Made by a program: the position numbers and the translations under genes. From the NCBI GenBank assembly GCA_947259285.1, contig CAMYMR010000008.1:1-52633 (forward strand): a stretch of 52,633 nt of DNA, read 5' to 3'. Source of the DNA: an uncultured Woeseiaceae bacterium (GTDB taxonomy: Bacteria > Pseudomonadota > Gammaproteobacteria > Steroidobacterales > Woeseiaceae). The notes beneath the pieces were generated by a model. The model was not told the origin of the DNA. It made no database searches and saw only the letters and a program-made list of their open reading frames with translations. The first letter of the stretch is position 1. Every line of letters starts with the position of its first letter. Positions 8,817-17,491 of the stretch are shown here, one piece after another.

Positions 8817-9746
8817 TCAGATCTGCAGGGTACCGACCAGTTCGGATACGGAGCCCATCTTGTGGCGCTCGAGGTATTCGGCGATACCCGCATTGATCTT
8901 CTTGCAGACCAGCGGGTCGTAAAACAGCGCCGTGCCGACACCCACTGCCGCCGCACCGGCGATCAAAAACTCCAGTGCGTCCTTGGGCGTGGTTATTCCG
9001 CCTTGCCCGATAATGGGGACATTGTGCTTTTTCGCGACCTCGAAGACTTCGCGGACCTTGAGCAACGCGATCGGCTTGATGGCCGGCCCCGAAAGCCCGC
9101 CCCGCACATTGCCGATAATCGGCTGTCGTGATTCGCTGTCGATCGCCATGCCCATGATCGTATTGATGACCGCAAAGCCGTCGGTGCCAGCGTCAATGCA
9201 AAGTCGTGCATTGCGTTGAATGTCTGTCTGATTCGGCGATAGTTTGGTGATAATCGGCTTGGAGGTTTGTGCCCGGCAGGCAGCCACGACCTGCGCCGAC
9301 ATTTCAGGGTCATTGCCGAACGCGACACCGCCCTCCTTTACGTTGGGACAGGAAATGTTGATCTCTATGGCATCGATATCGGAGTCGTCGAAACGCCGGG
9401 TAACGCGCTCGTATTCCTCGATCGTCGAGCCCGACACGTTCGCAAAGAAGCGCGTTTCCGAGAAGTCCAGGCCCGGAAGAATCTCATCGACCACCTTGTC
9501 TACGCCCGGGTTTTGCAGGCCAATCGCGTTGAGCATGCCTTCCGGGGTTTCGTAGATGCGGTGCGGCGGATTACCGAGACGAGCATCGCCCGTCGTGCCC
9601 TTGAGAACGACAGCGCCGACATCGCTGTTGGAGAAACCCGCGACGCGAGTGTATTCCTCACCAAATCCGACGCAGCCGGATAGCAGCACGATCGGGGACG
9701 CCATCGCAACGCCGCAAAGGTCCGTGTGTAATAGACTGCTCACCAT
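8817..9746 (-). CDS. pyrD: Dihydroorotate dehydrogenase, class 1B catalytic subunit type
   Basis: FMN enzyme oxidising dihydroorotate to orotate in pyrimidine synthesis. The 309-aa TIM-barrel protein carries SGCVGFGEEY near the N-terminus, GLQNPG, the active-site loop INISCPNVKEGG with the catalytic Cys, KLSPNQTDI, INTIMGMAID, GGLSGPAIKP and the FMN-phosphate loop GQGGITTPKDALEFLIAGA. These resemble the soluble class 1B (PyrDB) family and not the membrane-bound class 2 enzyme usual in enterobacteria. Class 1B normally works with the iron-sulfur/FAD subunit PyrK, and no pyrK lies in the window. The start codon is only 26 bp from the divergent trmL start. Confidence 0.93.
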   Translation of the reverse strand: MVSSLLHTDLCGVAMASPIVLLSGCVGFGEEYTRVAGFSNSDVGAVVLKGTTGDARLGNPPHRIYETPEGMLNAIGLQNPGVDKVVDEILPGLDFSETRFFANVSGSTIEEYERVTRRFDDSDIDAIEINISCPNVKEGGVAFGNDPEMSAQVVAACRAQTSKPIITKLSPNQTDIQRNARLCIDAGTDGFAVINTIMGMAIDSESRQPIIGNVRGGLSGPAIKPIALLKVREVFEVAKKHNVPIIGQGGITTPKDALEFLIAGAAAVGVGTALFYDPLVCKKINAGIAEYLERHKMGSVSELVGTLQI

Positions 9747-9772
9747 GGCAGCGGCATTCTACAGGGTTTTAA

Positions 9773-10237
9773 ATGTTTAGCCTTATACTTTACGAGCCCG
9801 AGATTCCGCCGAACACAGGCAACATTATTCGGCTGTGCGCCAACACTGGCGTACATTTGCACCTTGTAGAGCCGATGGGGTTTGAGCTGGACGAACCCCG
9901 CCTGAAACGTGCCGGGCTGGACTACCGCGAGTTTGCTCGAGTCAAAACGCATGCGTCACTCGAGGACTGTCTGTCATCGCTAAGTGGACCGCGCCTCTTC
10001 ACGTTGAGTACGCGGGCCAGTACACGCCACGATGCGCCCGACTTCAGGAAAGATGACGCGTTTCTGTTCGGCCCCGAGACTCGCGGGCTACCGCAAGAGG
10101 TGCTCGAGTCGGTACCGCCGGATCAACGGCTGCGCCTGCCCATGAGAGCGGGCAGCCGCAGCCTGAATCTTTCGAATACGGCCGCGGTGGTCGTTTACGA
10201 AGCCTGGCGACAGCTGGGCTTCGAGGGCGGAGGGTAG
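9773..10237 (+). CDS. trmL: tRNA (cytidine/uridine-34-2'-O)-methyltransferase
   Basis: SPOUT-class enzyme that 2'-O-methylates the wobble nucleotide of certain leucine tRNAs. The 154-aa length equals the family norm. Motifs: [21 protein letters not shown] at the N-terminus, [21 protein letters not shown], the SAM-binding knot [10 protein letters not shown] and [20 protein letters not shown]. In E. coli trmL (yibK) lies in the same neighbourhood as gpsA-secB-grxC-yibN; here it is separated from gpsA by an FAD oxidase gene. SD-like CAGGG lies upstream of the ATG. Confidence 0.97.
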   Translation: MFSLILYEPEIPPNTGNIIRLCANTGVHLHLVEPMGFELDEPRLKRAGLDYREFARVKTHASLEDCLSSLSGPRLFTLSTRASTRHDAPDFRKDDAFLFGPETRGLPQEVLESVPPDQRLRLPMRAGSRSLNLSNTAAVVVYEAWRQLGFEGGG

Positions 10238-10273
10238 CCCCGATCTTACGCGCCAACCGGTGCAACATCCGGG

Positions 10274-11761
10274 TTAGGTCGGTTTGATATTGCTGTTCAT
10301 CCTGAACAGGTTGCCGGCATCATACTGACCCTTGATTTTCGACAGGCGTGCGTAATTCGGCCCGTAATTGCCAACGACCGACGCGTCACCTTCCCACTCG
10401 ATGTTGTCGTAGTAGCCGCCGGTGTGATTTTCGAGAGCGGCATGCCATTGTTTGCACATTGCCTTGCCTTCCGCGTCCTGATCGGGGTCCGTCCAGCCGG
10501 TAAAGAAAACGAGCATCGTTTCCGCGTTTCTATGCGGGAACGCTGTATCAAGTTCGCCATGATCCTTTACGGCACCACCCGCGGTATGCGTGAAGATAGC
10601 GGCGCGCGGATCCGGGATAAAGGCGTCGATCATGTCGTCCACGAGGTCCTGTGTGAACTCTTTGACCATGCCGTTTTTCGCGTAGGAGCGTATGCCGTGT
10701 GCCGTCATTGCGTCTTCCTTGGTCTGCGTCACCTTGTAGTCCTGGACCTTGACGTCATCGACCATCATGGTGCCGATGGCCCGCAACGGCGCGAGTTCCT
10801 TCTCACCCTGGGTCGGGTCGCCGTTGTATACGACCTCCATGGCAACGATCTGTGTGCCGTCCGGCATGGTCGCCATGACCGGGCCGACATACAGCTCGCG
10901 GGACACGGTCGGTGACCATTCCGCGTAGAACTCGAGGACCTCACGTGCCTGCTCGATGGGCCAGACAAGCATGCCGGACAACACGTTACGATCGAACGAA
11001 TGCAGCTGGAATTGAAACTTGCTGACGACTCCGAAGTTGCCTCCACCGCCACGAATGGCCCAGAAGAGATCCGGCTCGTTGTCTGCGCTGACCTGGCGAA
11101 CGGTGCCGTCGGCGGTAACGATCTCCGCCCCCAGAACGTTGTCGATGGTCAGGCCGTATTTGCGATTCAGGCGACCGAAGCCGCCGCCCAGCGTGAATCC
11201 GCCCACACCCGTATGCGAAACGACACCGGCGGTGGTAACAAGCCCGCGTGCAAGCGTCGCATCGTCAAGGTGGCCCAGCAGCGCCCCGCCCTGGCACCAG
11301 GCCGACTGCCCGGCCGCGTCAATATCGACGTTCTTCATATCGGCGAGATCGAGCATCATGCCGTCATCGCAGGTCGACTTGCCCGGCCAGCTATGGCCGC
11401 CTCCACGAACGGCAAGCAGCAGGTTTCGTTCGCGCGCGAAATCGACGGCGTGGCAAATATCCTCTGTATTCTGACAGCGTGCGATCAACGCCGGGTGCTT
11501 GTCATGCATGCCATTCCAAATCTTGCGAGCGCCGTCATAGTCGGGATGACCCGAAAGCATTACGGGCCCGGTCATGGCGTCGCCAAGCTCTCTGATGGCG
11601 GCTTTTTCGAGCTCGATCTCTGCACCGCCCAGGGAAATACCACGAATGCTGGTATTGGCCTGAGTTGCGACCGTGCCTTTCTTCTCGCAACCCGCCATGA
11701 ACGGATACAGGGCGGCCATACTGGCCGCGAGTGTCGTCTTGCAGAATCGTCGTCGGTTCAT
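10274..11761 (-). CDS. Tat-exported FAD-binding oxidase, berberine-bridge-enzyme type
   Basis: Flavoprotein oxidase of the FAD_binding_4 (PCMH)/BBE family; substrate unknown. The ATG at 11761, 8 nt after GAGG, is preferred over the in-frame TTG at 11767, giving 495 aa. The N-terminus has a twin-arginine motif (NRRRFCK), and FMAGC could be a lipobox, so export through Tat (tatABC is at 26.8-28.2 kb) and perhaps lipidation are expected. Seen: RGGGHSWPGKS with the His that usually binds FAD covalently, GVGGFTLGGGFGRLNRKYGL, AIRGGGGNFGVV, and a C-terminal BBE segment YGPNYARLSKIKGQYD. The second flavin-linking Cys of bicovalent members is absent. Convergent with trmL. Confidence 0.88.
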   Translation of the reverse strand: MNRRRFCKTTLAASMAALYPFMAGCEKKGTVATQANTSIRGISLGGAEIELEKAAIRELGDAMTGPVMLSGHPDYDGARKIWNGMHDKHPALIARCQNTEDICHAVDFARERNLLLAVRGGGHSWPGKSTCDDGMMLDLADMKNVDIDAAGQSAWCQGGALLGHLDDATLARGLVTTAGVVSHTGVGGFTLGGGFGRLNRKYGLTIDNVLGAEIVTADGTVRQVSADNEPDLFWAIRGGGGNFGVVSKFQFQLHSFDRNVLSGMLVWPIEQAREVLEFYAEWSPTVSRELYVGPVMATMPDGTQIVAMEVVYNGDPTQGEKELAPLRAIGTMMVDDVKVQDYKVTQTKEDAMTAHGIRSYAKNGMVKEFTQDLVDDMIDAFIPDPRAAIFTHTAGGAVKDHGELDTAFPHRNAETMLVFFTGWTDPDQDAEGKAMCKQWHAALENHTGGYYDNIEWEGDASVVGNYGPNYARLSKIKGQYDAGNLFRMNSNIKPT

Positions 11762-11912
11762 GAGCAATACCTCTATTGATTTATATTATGGTGTCGCTGT
11801 ATCAAAGGATAGACGGCGCGCCGCAAATTGCCAGCAGCGGCAAGAAATATCAGCCCGCAGTGCCCGTATCGGCGTAAACGATGATAAACAAAAGCCGCAG
11901 GTCGTGCAGGCG

Positions 11913-12938
11913 CTAGGCGTGCTCTTTCTCGGACTTCAACCTGCGCGCCATGAGCCTCTCTACGGCCTTTCGTGGTGACGCGCCTTCGTACAGGATCTGA
12001 TAAACCTGCTCACAGATCGGCATCTCGATGTCGAGTTCGCGGGAAACCTCTCTCACAGCCTCCGCCGCCATTACACCCTCGACGACCTGCAGTATTTCTT
12101 CCTGGGCCTCTTCGACGGTCATGCCCTTTGCGAGCGCCAGCCCCATGCGCCGGTTTCTTGAGAGGTTGTCGGTGCAGGTCAGGACCAGGTCACCCATCCC
12201 CGCTAGCCCCATGAAGGTCTCTTTGCTTGCGCCGAGAGCAACACCAAGACGAGTCATCTCGACGAGTCCTCGCGTAATCAATGCAACCCTTGTGTTGGCG
12301 CCAAATCCAAGGCCATCCGACATGCCGGCGCCGATCGCAAGAACGTTCTTGACTGCGCCCCCCACCTCGACCCCGACGAGGTCATCGGACGTGTACGCCC
12401 GAAAGGCGCCGTCAGAAATGCCGACGGCCAGCGCTTCGGCGAAGTCACTGTCGTTGGCGGCGATCGTCATCGCGGTTGGCAGGCCCATGCTGACTTCTTT
12501 GGCAAAGGTCGGCCCGGACAAAACCGCCATCGGTCGTTCCGCGCCAAGGACCTCCGCGGCTACCTGGTGCGGCAGCTTGCCGGTGCGCAGTTCGAAACCT
12601 TTGGTTGCCCAGCATACGCGTGAGTCGGGCCCGAGCAGCGGTTTGATTCTCTTCAGCGTTTCACGGAGACCGTGGCTAGGCACCGCGACGAGGATGTCGC
12701 GGGCCCCCGCCAGACATTCTGCAATGTTCTCACAAGCCGACAAATTCGCCGGAAACTTGATCCCCGGCAGATAACGAACATTTTCTCGCCGGGTCGCCAT
12801 TGTCGCGAGCTCGTCGAGTTCGACGATACCGCCAAGCTTTACGTCACAGCCGCTGCGCGCAAACTGCAGCGCCAGCGCGGTTCCCCAGGAACCGGCGCCG
12901 ACGACCGCAACGGTTTGAGGCGCGTCGCTTTTTGTCAA
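11913..12938 (-). CDS. gpsA: Glycerol-3-phosphate dehydrogenase [NAD(P)+]
   Basis: Reduces dihydroxyacetone phosphate to sn-glycerol 3-phosphate for phospholipid synthesis; cytoplasmic. The 341-aa product shows the Rossmann motif VVGAGSWGTALA, AVPSHGLRE, WATKGFE, VLSGPTFAKEV, the catalytic Lys region GGAVKNVLAIGAG and GLAGMGDLVLTCT. The start is TTG, overlapping the secB stop in a TTGA arrangement, which implies coupled translation. Last gene of yibN-grxC-secB-gpsA, the E. coli order. Confidence 0.97.
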   Translation of the reverse strand: MTKSDAPQTVAVVGAGSWGTALALQFARSGCDVKLGGIVELDELATMATRRENVRYLPGIKFPANLSACENIAECLAGARDILVAVPSHGLRETLKRIKPLLGPDSRVCWATKGFELRTGKLPHQVAAEVLGAERPMAVLSGPTFAKEVSMGLPTAMTIAANDSDFAEALAVGISDGAFRAYTSDDLVGVEVGGAVKNVLAIGAGMSDGLGFGANTRVALITRGLVEMTRLGVALGASKETFMGLAGMGDLVLTCTDNLSRNRRMGLALAKGMTVEEAQEEILQVVEGVMAAEAVREVSRELDIEMPICEQVYQILYEGASPRKAVERLMARRLKSEKEHA

Positions 12939-13408
12939 TGTGTCTCCGCGTCGCCGGCCGCTTCCGACATCTGTTGCTGCTTGGCCTGCAGATACAGCGC
13001 GTCAAAGTTGATCGGTTGCAGCACAAACTCAGGGAAGCCGCCCTTCTGTATCAGGGACGCAATGGACTCGCGCGCATAGGGAAACAGGATGTTCGGGCAG
13101 AAGCTGCCAATGATGGCTTGCAGCTCTTCGCCTTCATAACCGGCGATCTGGAACAGGCCGGCCTGCTGCAATTCGACCAGGAAACACGTCTTGTCCTCTT
13201 CCTTGGCTTCGATGGTGACCGTCAGAATGATCTCATGGATGTCGCCCTCCAGCTGATTATGTGAGCTGCGAAGGTTGAGGTTGGTCTGCGGTTTCCAGTC
13301 GCCCTGCTGAAATATTTCGGGAGATCGAGGTGACTCGAACGAAGAATCCTTGAGGTAAATCTTGGTAATCGATAGCCGCTTTTCCACGGCGTTTTCATTG
13401 TCAGCCAT
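12935..13408 (-). CDS. secB: Protein-export chaperone SecB
   Basis: Tetrameric chaperone that keeps Sec substrates unfolded and hands them to SecA. The 157-aa product has the family core RLSITKIYLKDSSFESPRSP, a WKPQ segment, the acidic strand-rich middle with EEDKTCFLVELQQAGLF and the CPNILFPYARE motif, then the FPEFVLQPINFDALYLQ C-terminus. A clear SD (AGGA) precedes the ATG. It overlaps gpsA by 4 nt and follows grxC by about 35 nt. Confidence 0.98.
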   Translation of the reverse strand: MADNENAVEKRLSITKIYLKDSSFESPRSPEIFQQGDWKPQTNLNLRSSHNQLEGDIHEIILTVTIEAKEEDKTCFLVELQQAGLFQIAGYEGEELQAIIGSFCPNILFPYARESIASLIQKGGFPEFVLQPINFDALYLQAKQQQMSEAAGDAETH

Positions 13409-13443
13409 TTTGCTTCCTGTTGAGTAATCCGATGACTGCCAAA

Positions 13444-13707
13444 CTAGTCGGCGAGCATCTTGTCCAGCTCTCCACTCTTGTCGAGAGCATAAAGTTCATC
13501 GAAACCGCCAATCGGCGCTTCGCCTATGAAAATCTGCGGTACCGTCCTGCTGCCACTCCGCTGCGACATTTCAGCGAACGTGACTGGATCAGCCGCAACG
13601 TTAACGTCTTGGAATGGTATTCCCTTTTTTGTGAGCAACATTCGCGCGGCGCCGCAGAAGGCGCAGTTTGCGTTGCCGTAAACCGTTACTGGTTTCACAC
13701 TTCCCAT
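13444..13707 (-). CDS. grxC: Glutaredoxin 3 family protein (CAFC active site)
   Basis: Small glutathione-dependent thiol-disulfide oxidoreductase. The ATG at 13707 (MGSVKPVTVYGNANC) lies 1 nt after the yibN stop, so it is preferred over the longer frame reaching 13764, which runs into yibN; this gives 87 aa, the usual length. The redox site is CAFC where classical Grx3 has CPYC. The glutathione-binding residues SRTVPQIFIG and the C-terminal GGFDELYALD follow. Second gene of the yibN-grxC-secB-gpsA operon. Confidence 0.93.
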   Translation of the reverse strand: MGSVKPVTVYGNANCAFCGAARMLLTKKGIPFQDVNVAADPVTFAEMSQRSGSRTVPQIFIGEAPIGGFDELYALDKSGELDKMLAD

Positions 13708-13708
13708 T

Positions 13709-14173
13709 TCAAGAGCGCTTCTTCTGTTTTCCGGATTTGCCGCGGGTCTTCTTGCCGGTGACAACGGGGAGTCCGGCCTGGCCCCAGCCGGACATGCCTC
13801 CCTTCAGCCCGAAAACGCTTTCAAAGCCTGCACCACGTAGCTTGTTGACGACAGCCGTGGTCGTAACGCCGGCATCGCAAACGGCGACGATCGGGGTCGA
13901 CTTATAGCGGTCAAGCTGATCGAGTTTCGCGTCCAGCTCATCGTTGGGAATGTTCTTCGCGTTGACGATGTGGCCGCGCGCGAAAGCGTCGGCGCTTCGG
14001 ATATCTAGTACGATGGCGTCGTTGTTAATAAGCTTCACGGCGTCGCTCGCCTCTACGTTAACGAGGCCGCTCGCCTTGCGGCGCAATTCGGAGAAGACCA
14101 GCAGGAAAAAGCTGATCATCAGCGCGGACACAAGCAACACATGGTTACCCGTGAATTCAAAAAATTTGTCCAT
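13709..14173 (-). CDS. yibN: Membrane-anchored rhodanese-like protein
   Basis: 154 aa: one N-terminal membrane helix (about residues 10-28, HVLLVSALMISFFLLVF) followed by a rhodanese domain (about 38-140) with DAIVLDIRSADAFARGHI and the active-site loop AVCDAGVTTTAV containing the catalytic-position Cys. A Lys/Arg-rich tail ends the protein. Rhodaneses carry sulfur as a persulfide; the substrate of YibN-type proteins is not established. First gene of the operon, divergent from envC across 105 bp. Confidence 0.92.
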   Translation of the reverse strand: MDKFFEFTGNHVLLVSALMISFFLLVFSELRRKASGLVNVEASDAVKLINNDAIVLDIRSADAFARGHIVNAKNIPNDELDAKLDQLDRYKSTPIVAVCDAGVTTTAVVNKLRGAGFESVFGLKGGMSGWGQAGLPVVTGKKTRGKSGKQKKRS

Positions 14174-14278
14174 GAATCAATTATTTCGGCGCTGGGTCTC
14201 GCGCCTGGAAGAGCCTAAATGCCGGATTATACGCGTATTTTCGGGCGGTCATAGCCTTGAGGCTCTACACTCGCGCCC

Positions 14279-15442
14279 ATGATTAGGCGAATCTTCATCC
14301 TCGGCGGCCTTCTGGGCACGGTCGCCGTCGCGCTGGCGCAAGACGAAACCGAAGAGCTGACCAAGGTAAAGGAGCGTGAGCTCGAGGATGTGCGAGAGCG
14401 CATTAGCACCCTGAAGAAAAGTATGGATGAAGCCGCCGCGGATCGTGATCGGCTGGCGTCGGAGCTACAGGAGCTGGATGTTGCAATCTCCGAGCAGCGA
14501 ATTCGGATTGCGGAAATCGAGCGAGAACAGCGCTACACAACGAAGAAGAAGGAGGAGCTCGATACACAGCTCGCCGAGCGCGAGGCACGGCTGGACGAGC
14601 AGTCGGCGGCGTTGGCCGCGCATGTACGGGCTGCTTACCTGAGCGGCAGCCAGGAGAAGATCCGACTGCTGCTCAACCAGCGCGATCCGGCTACGCTTGG
14701 CCGATTGATGGCTTACTACCGTTATCTGAGCGACTACCGGGCCGAGAACATAGAAGCGGTCATCGCCCAGATCCGGGAGCTCGAGGTGCTGCGGGGCCAG
14801 ATCGCGGCAGAGGCGGCGCGCCTGGAAGAGCTGGGCAAGACGCGTTACGCGGAGCTGACGCGACTCAATCGCTCCCAGGAAGACAGGGCGACACTGCTTG
14901 GCTCACTGCGCGAGAAGATCAAGAGCGAGGGACAGGAAGTAGAGCGACTGGCAGCGCAGGAAAAAGACCTGACTCGCCTCATCGCAGAACTGACGAGCAT
15001 CCTGTCGGATTACCCTATTCGTTCCGAGCAACCTTTCAGCGAGCACAAAGGGAAGCTGACATGGCCGGTTGCCGGCGCGTTGTTGCACGACTTCGGTCAG
15101 CCGCGCGCGGGCGGCGGCAACATGAAATGGAACGGCGTCGTGCTCGCGGCGCCGCGCGGACGAGAGGTTCGCGCCGTCTATCATGGCCGGGTTGCGTTTG
15201 CCGACTGGCTCGCCGGCATGGGGCTGCTGGTGATCGTCGATCACGGCGAGGGCTTCATGACCCTGTATGGCTACAATGAGACCATCCTGAAGAATGCGGG
15301 CGACTGGGTCGCACCCGGCGACGTCATCGCGACCGTTGGCGATAGTGGCGGGCAGTCCGAAGTTGGCCTCTACTTCGAGCTGCGCAGCGGCACCCAACCG
15401 GTAAATCCACGACGCTGGATCACGCGCCGACCGGGCGGCTGA
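14279..15442 (+). CDS. envC: Murein hydrolase activator EnvC
   Basis: Periplasmic activator of the division amidases AmiA/AmiB. 387 aa: signal peptide (cleavage near ALA-QDE, about residue 21), long coiled coil (about 25-255, rich in E/R/L heptads), then a C-terminal LytM/M23 domain (about 270-382). The LytM domain is degenerate as in EnvC: where active M23 peptidases have metal ligands in GxDxxxxxG and HxH, this one reads MKWNGVVLAAPRG and VGLYFEL. It should therefore regulate and not cleave. It faces yibN and is followed by ctpA and yibQ. Confidence 0.93.
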   Translation: MIRRIFILGGLLGTVAVALAQDETEELTKVKERELEDVRERISTLKKSMDEAAADRDRLASELQELDVAISEQRIRIAEIEREQRYTTKKKEELDTQLAEREARLDEQSAALAAHVRAAYLSGSQEKIRLLLNQRDPATLGRLMAYYRYLSDYRAENIEAVIAQIRELEVLRGQIAAEAARLEELGKTRYAELTRLNRSQEDRATLLGSLREKIKSEGQEVERLAAQEKDLTRLIAELTSILSDYPIRSEQPFSEHKGKLTWPVAGALLHDFGQPRAGGGNMKWNGVVLAAPRGREVRAVYHGRVAFADWLAGMGLLVIVDHGEGFMTLYGYNETILKNAGDWVAPGDVIATVGDSGGQSEVGLYFELRSGTQPVNPRRWITRRPGG

Positions 15443-15542
15443 AGAGCGATACATGACATAGTCCGGCTGCCGTTGGCAATTTGCTGTGCTAAGGTCAATG
15501 GTCTTGCTAATAACCCGTGTGGCGAGAGCAATAAGAAATCGT

Positions 15543-16763
15543 ATGTCCCTGAAAGTTCGTGCACTACTGGTGGTTGTTATCGGCGTCGTTCTCGGCCTCA
15601 GCCTGTCGCTTGGCGGAGGACTGATCGATCGCGGCCAGGCCCCTGACGATAAAGCCCTCGCCTGGGAGCAGGCGCGGCTGTTCGCGGAGGTGCTCGAGCG
15701 GGTCAAGCGAGATTATGTTGAGCCCGTCGATGATGCCGAGCTGCTGGAAAGCGCGATTCGCGGCATGGTGAGCGACCTGGATGCGCATTCCCAATATCTC
15801 GATGCCCATGAATACCGCGATATTCGTATCAGCACGACGGGCAGCTACACGGGCATAGGCATAGAGGTCGACGAAGTCGACGGCGCGCTACAGGTAGTTA
15901 CGCCTATCGCCGGATCACCGGCGGCGCGTTCCGGAATACAGAGCGGCGACACGATCATCGCGGTGGACGGCGTGTCGATCGAATCGAACAGTTTGCAGCA
16001 GATTGTCGGTCGCTTGCGAGGCCACTCGGGCAGCAAGGTTATCGTCACGGTGTTGCGCGAGGATGTCGCGATCGATCATGAAATGCGCCGCCAGACCATC
16101 CGCGTCGCAAGCGTGCGTAAGGAGCTTCTTGCACCTTCCTTCGGCTATATTCGGATCAGCCAGTTCAGCGAGAACACGGCCCGGGAGCTTGGTCGAGCTG
16201 TCGATGAGTTGCAGGAAGCGAGTGCCGGCATGCTGGACGGGCTGATCCTTGATTTGCGCAACAATCCGGGCGGCGTTCTCGACGCCGCGGTCGATGTGTC
16301 GGACCTTTTTCTGGATTCCGGAGTTATCGTTACCGCCGATGGGCGGTCGTTCGAGTCACGCTTTACGCGTTCCGCACACCGCGGCGATATCCTTGACGGC
16401 GCAACCATGGTGGTACTCGTAAACGAGGGGTCGGCCTCTGCCTCGGAGATCGTAGCGGGCGCCCTGCAGGACCACAATCGCGCGTTGGTCCTGGGCACGC
16501 CCACGTTTGGCAAGGGCCTGGTCCAGACGGTAATGCCCTTGTCCAAAGGCCGCGGCATAAAGCTGACAACCTCCCGTTATTTCACGCCCTCCGGTGATTC
16601 GATACACGACGTCGGGATCACACCGGATGTTTTTGTGGAAGACACCCCGGGCTTTCCTGACCTTACTCTATCCGGCGTTCTCGATCGTGAGACCGACGCA
16701 CAGTTGGCGGAGGCGATCGACTATTTGGCACCTCGCTCAGTGATGCACAGCAACGCCCAGTGA
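15543..16763 (+). CDS. ctpA: Carboxy-terminal processing protease (S41 family)
   Basis: Periplasmic serine protease that trims or degrades envelope proteins, often regulating murein hydrolases. The ATG at 15543 (MSLKVRALLVVVIG) gives 406 aa with an N-terminal membrane/signal segment; the in-frame ATG at 15486 would add 19 residues. Seen: the tail-specific N-domain (YVEPVDDAELLESAIRGMV), a PDZ domain (about residues 80-165, TGIGIEVDEV...SGDTIIAVDG), then the catalytic Ser in NEGSASASEIV and Lys in TFGKGLVQT. It lies between envC and yibQ. Confidence 0.93.
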   Translation: MSLKVRALLVVVIGVVLGLSLSLGGGLIDRGQAPDDKALAWEQARLFAEVLERVKRDYVEPVDDAELLESAIRGMVSDLDAHSQYLDAHEYRDIRISTTGSYTGIGIEVDEVDGALQVVTPIAGSPAARSGIQSGDTIIAVDGVSIESNSLQQIVGRLRGHSGSKVIVTVLREDVAIDHEMRRQTIRVASVRKELLAPSFGYIRISQFSENTARELGRAVDELQEASAGMLDGLILDLRNNPGGVLDAAVDVSDLFLDSGVIVTADGRSFESRFTRSAHRGDILDGATMVVLVNEGSASASEIVAGALQDHNRALVLGTPTFGKGLVQTVMPLSKGRGIKLTTSRYFTPSGDSIHDVGITPDVFVEDTPGFPDLTLSGVLDRETDAQLAEAIDYLAPRSVMHSNAQ

Positions 16764-16768
16764 CCTCG

Positions 16769-17491
16769 ATGAGCGTTCGCCTGGCAGCGATGATGCTTTT
16801 CCTCGCATCGGTGCCCGCCTTGGCGGGGCAGCCGCGGGTCGCGATCATTATTGATGATCTCGGTTATCAGCTTGAGGCAGGCCGTCGAGCGATCGAGCTG
16901 CCCGGGCCCGTGACGTTCGCCGTATTGCCCGGGACGCCGCGAGGCGCAGACCTTGCAGAATGGGCGCACAGGCGCGGCAAGGAGGTGCTATTGCACTTGC
17001 CGCTGCAGGCGAACGCGACCGACCCGGACAATGAACCCATTGGAATAGACCTCGATATGAACCGTGAGGCGCTGGCAAGCACTTTCGACACAGCGCTCAG
17101 CTCGGTGCCCTATGTGATCGGCGTCAATGGTCATCGCGGCAGCCTGCTGACACGCCACCCCGGCCACATGCTGTGGTTGATGCAGGAAATTCGCGCCCGA
17201 AATGGCCTGTTCTTTGTCGACAGTTATACGACGGTGCACAGTGTTGCCCTGCAGATGGCGACAGAGGCGGGCGTCAGCGCAGTGAGGCGAGATGTGTTTC
17301 TTGATCCCGATCAATCGCCCGAAACAGTTATGCGGCAATTCGAACGGATGAAGCGACTTGCCCGGAAACGAGGTGTCGTCGTTGCGATCGGCCACCCCTA
17401 TGAGTCCACACTTAAGTTTCTGGAAGCCGAGTTGCCCAAGCTTGGGGAAGAGGGCATCGAACTTGTCACCATTAGCGAGCTGATCGAATGA
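16769..17491 (+). CDS. yibQ: Divergent polysaccharide deacetylase family protein
   Basis: Predicted periplasmic protein of the YibQ/DUF610 family, a divergent NodB-like fold; biochemical function not established. 240 aa from the ATG at 16769; a GTG at 16760 overlapping the ctpA stop is an alternative. Signal peptide to about residue 19 (VPALAGQP), then VAIIIDDLGYQLEAGR with the paired Asp residues, FAVLPGTPRG, VLLHLPLQA, GVNGHRGSLLT and FFVDSYT. The envC-ctpA-yibQ neighbourhood supports a role around cell-wall remodelling. Overlaps the next gene by 4 nt. Confidence 0.9.
   Translation: MSVRLAAMMLFLASVPALAGQPRVAIIIDDLGYQLEAGRRAIELPGPVTFAVLPGTPRGADLAEWAHRRGKEVLLHLPLQANATDPDNEPIGIDLDMNREALASTFDTALSSVPYVIGVNGHRGSLLTRHPGHMLWLMQEIRARNGLFFVDSYTTVHSVALQMATEAGVSAVRRDVFLDPDQSPETVMRQFERMKRLARKRGVVVAIGHPYESTLKFLEAELPKLGEEGIELVTISELIE

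Noticed and set aside
13708-13764. Longer grxC start at 13764
   Set aside because: The extension lies inside yibN and is not glutaredoxin-like; the ATG at 13707 follows the yibN stop by 1 nt.
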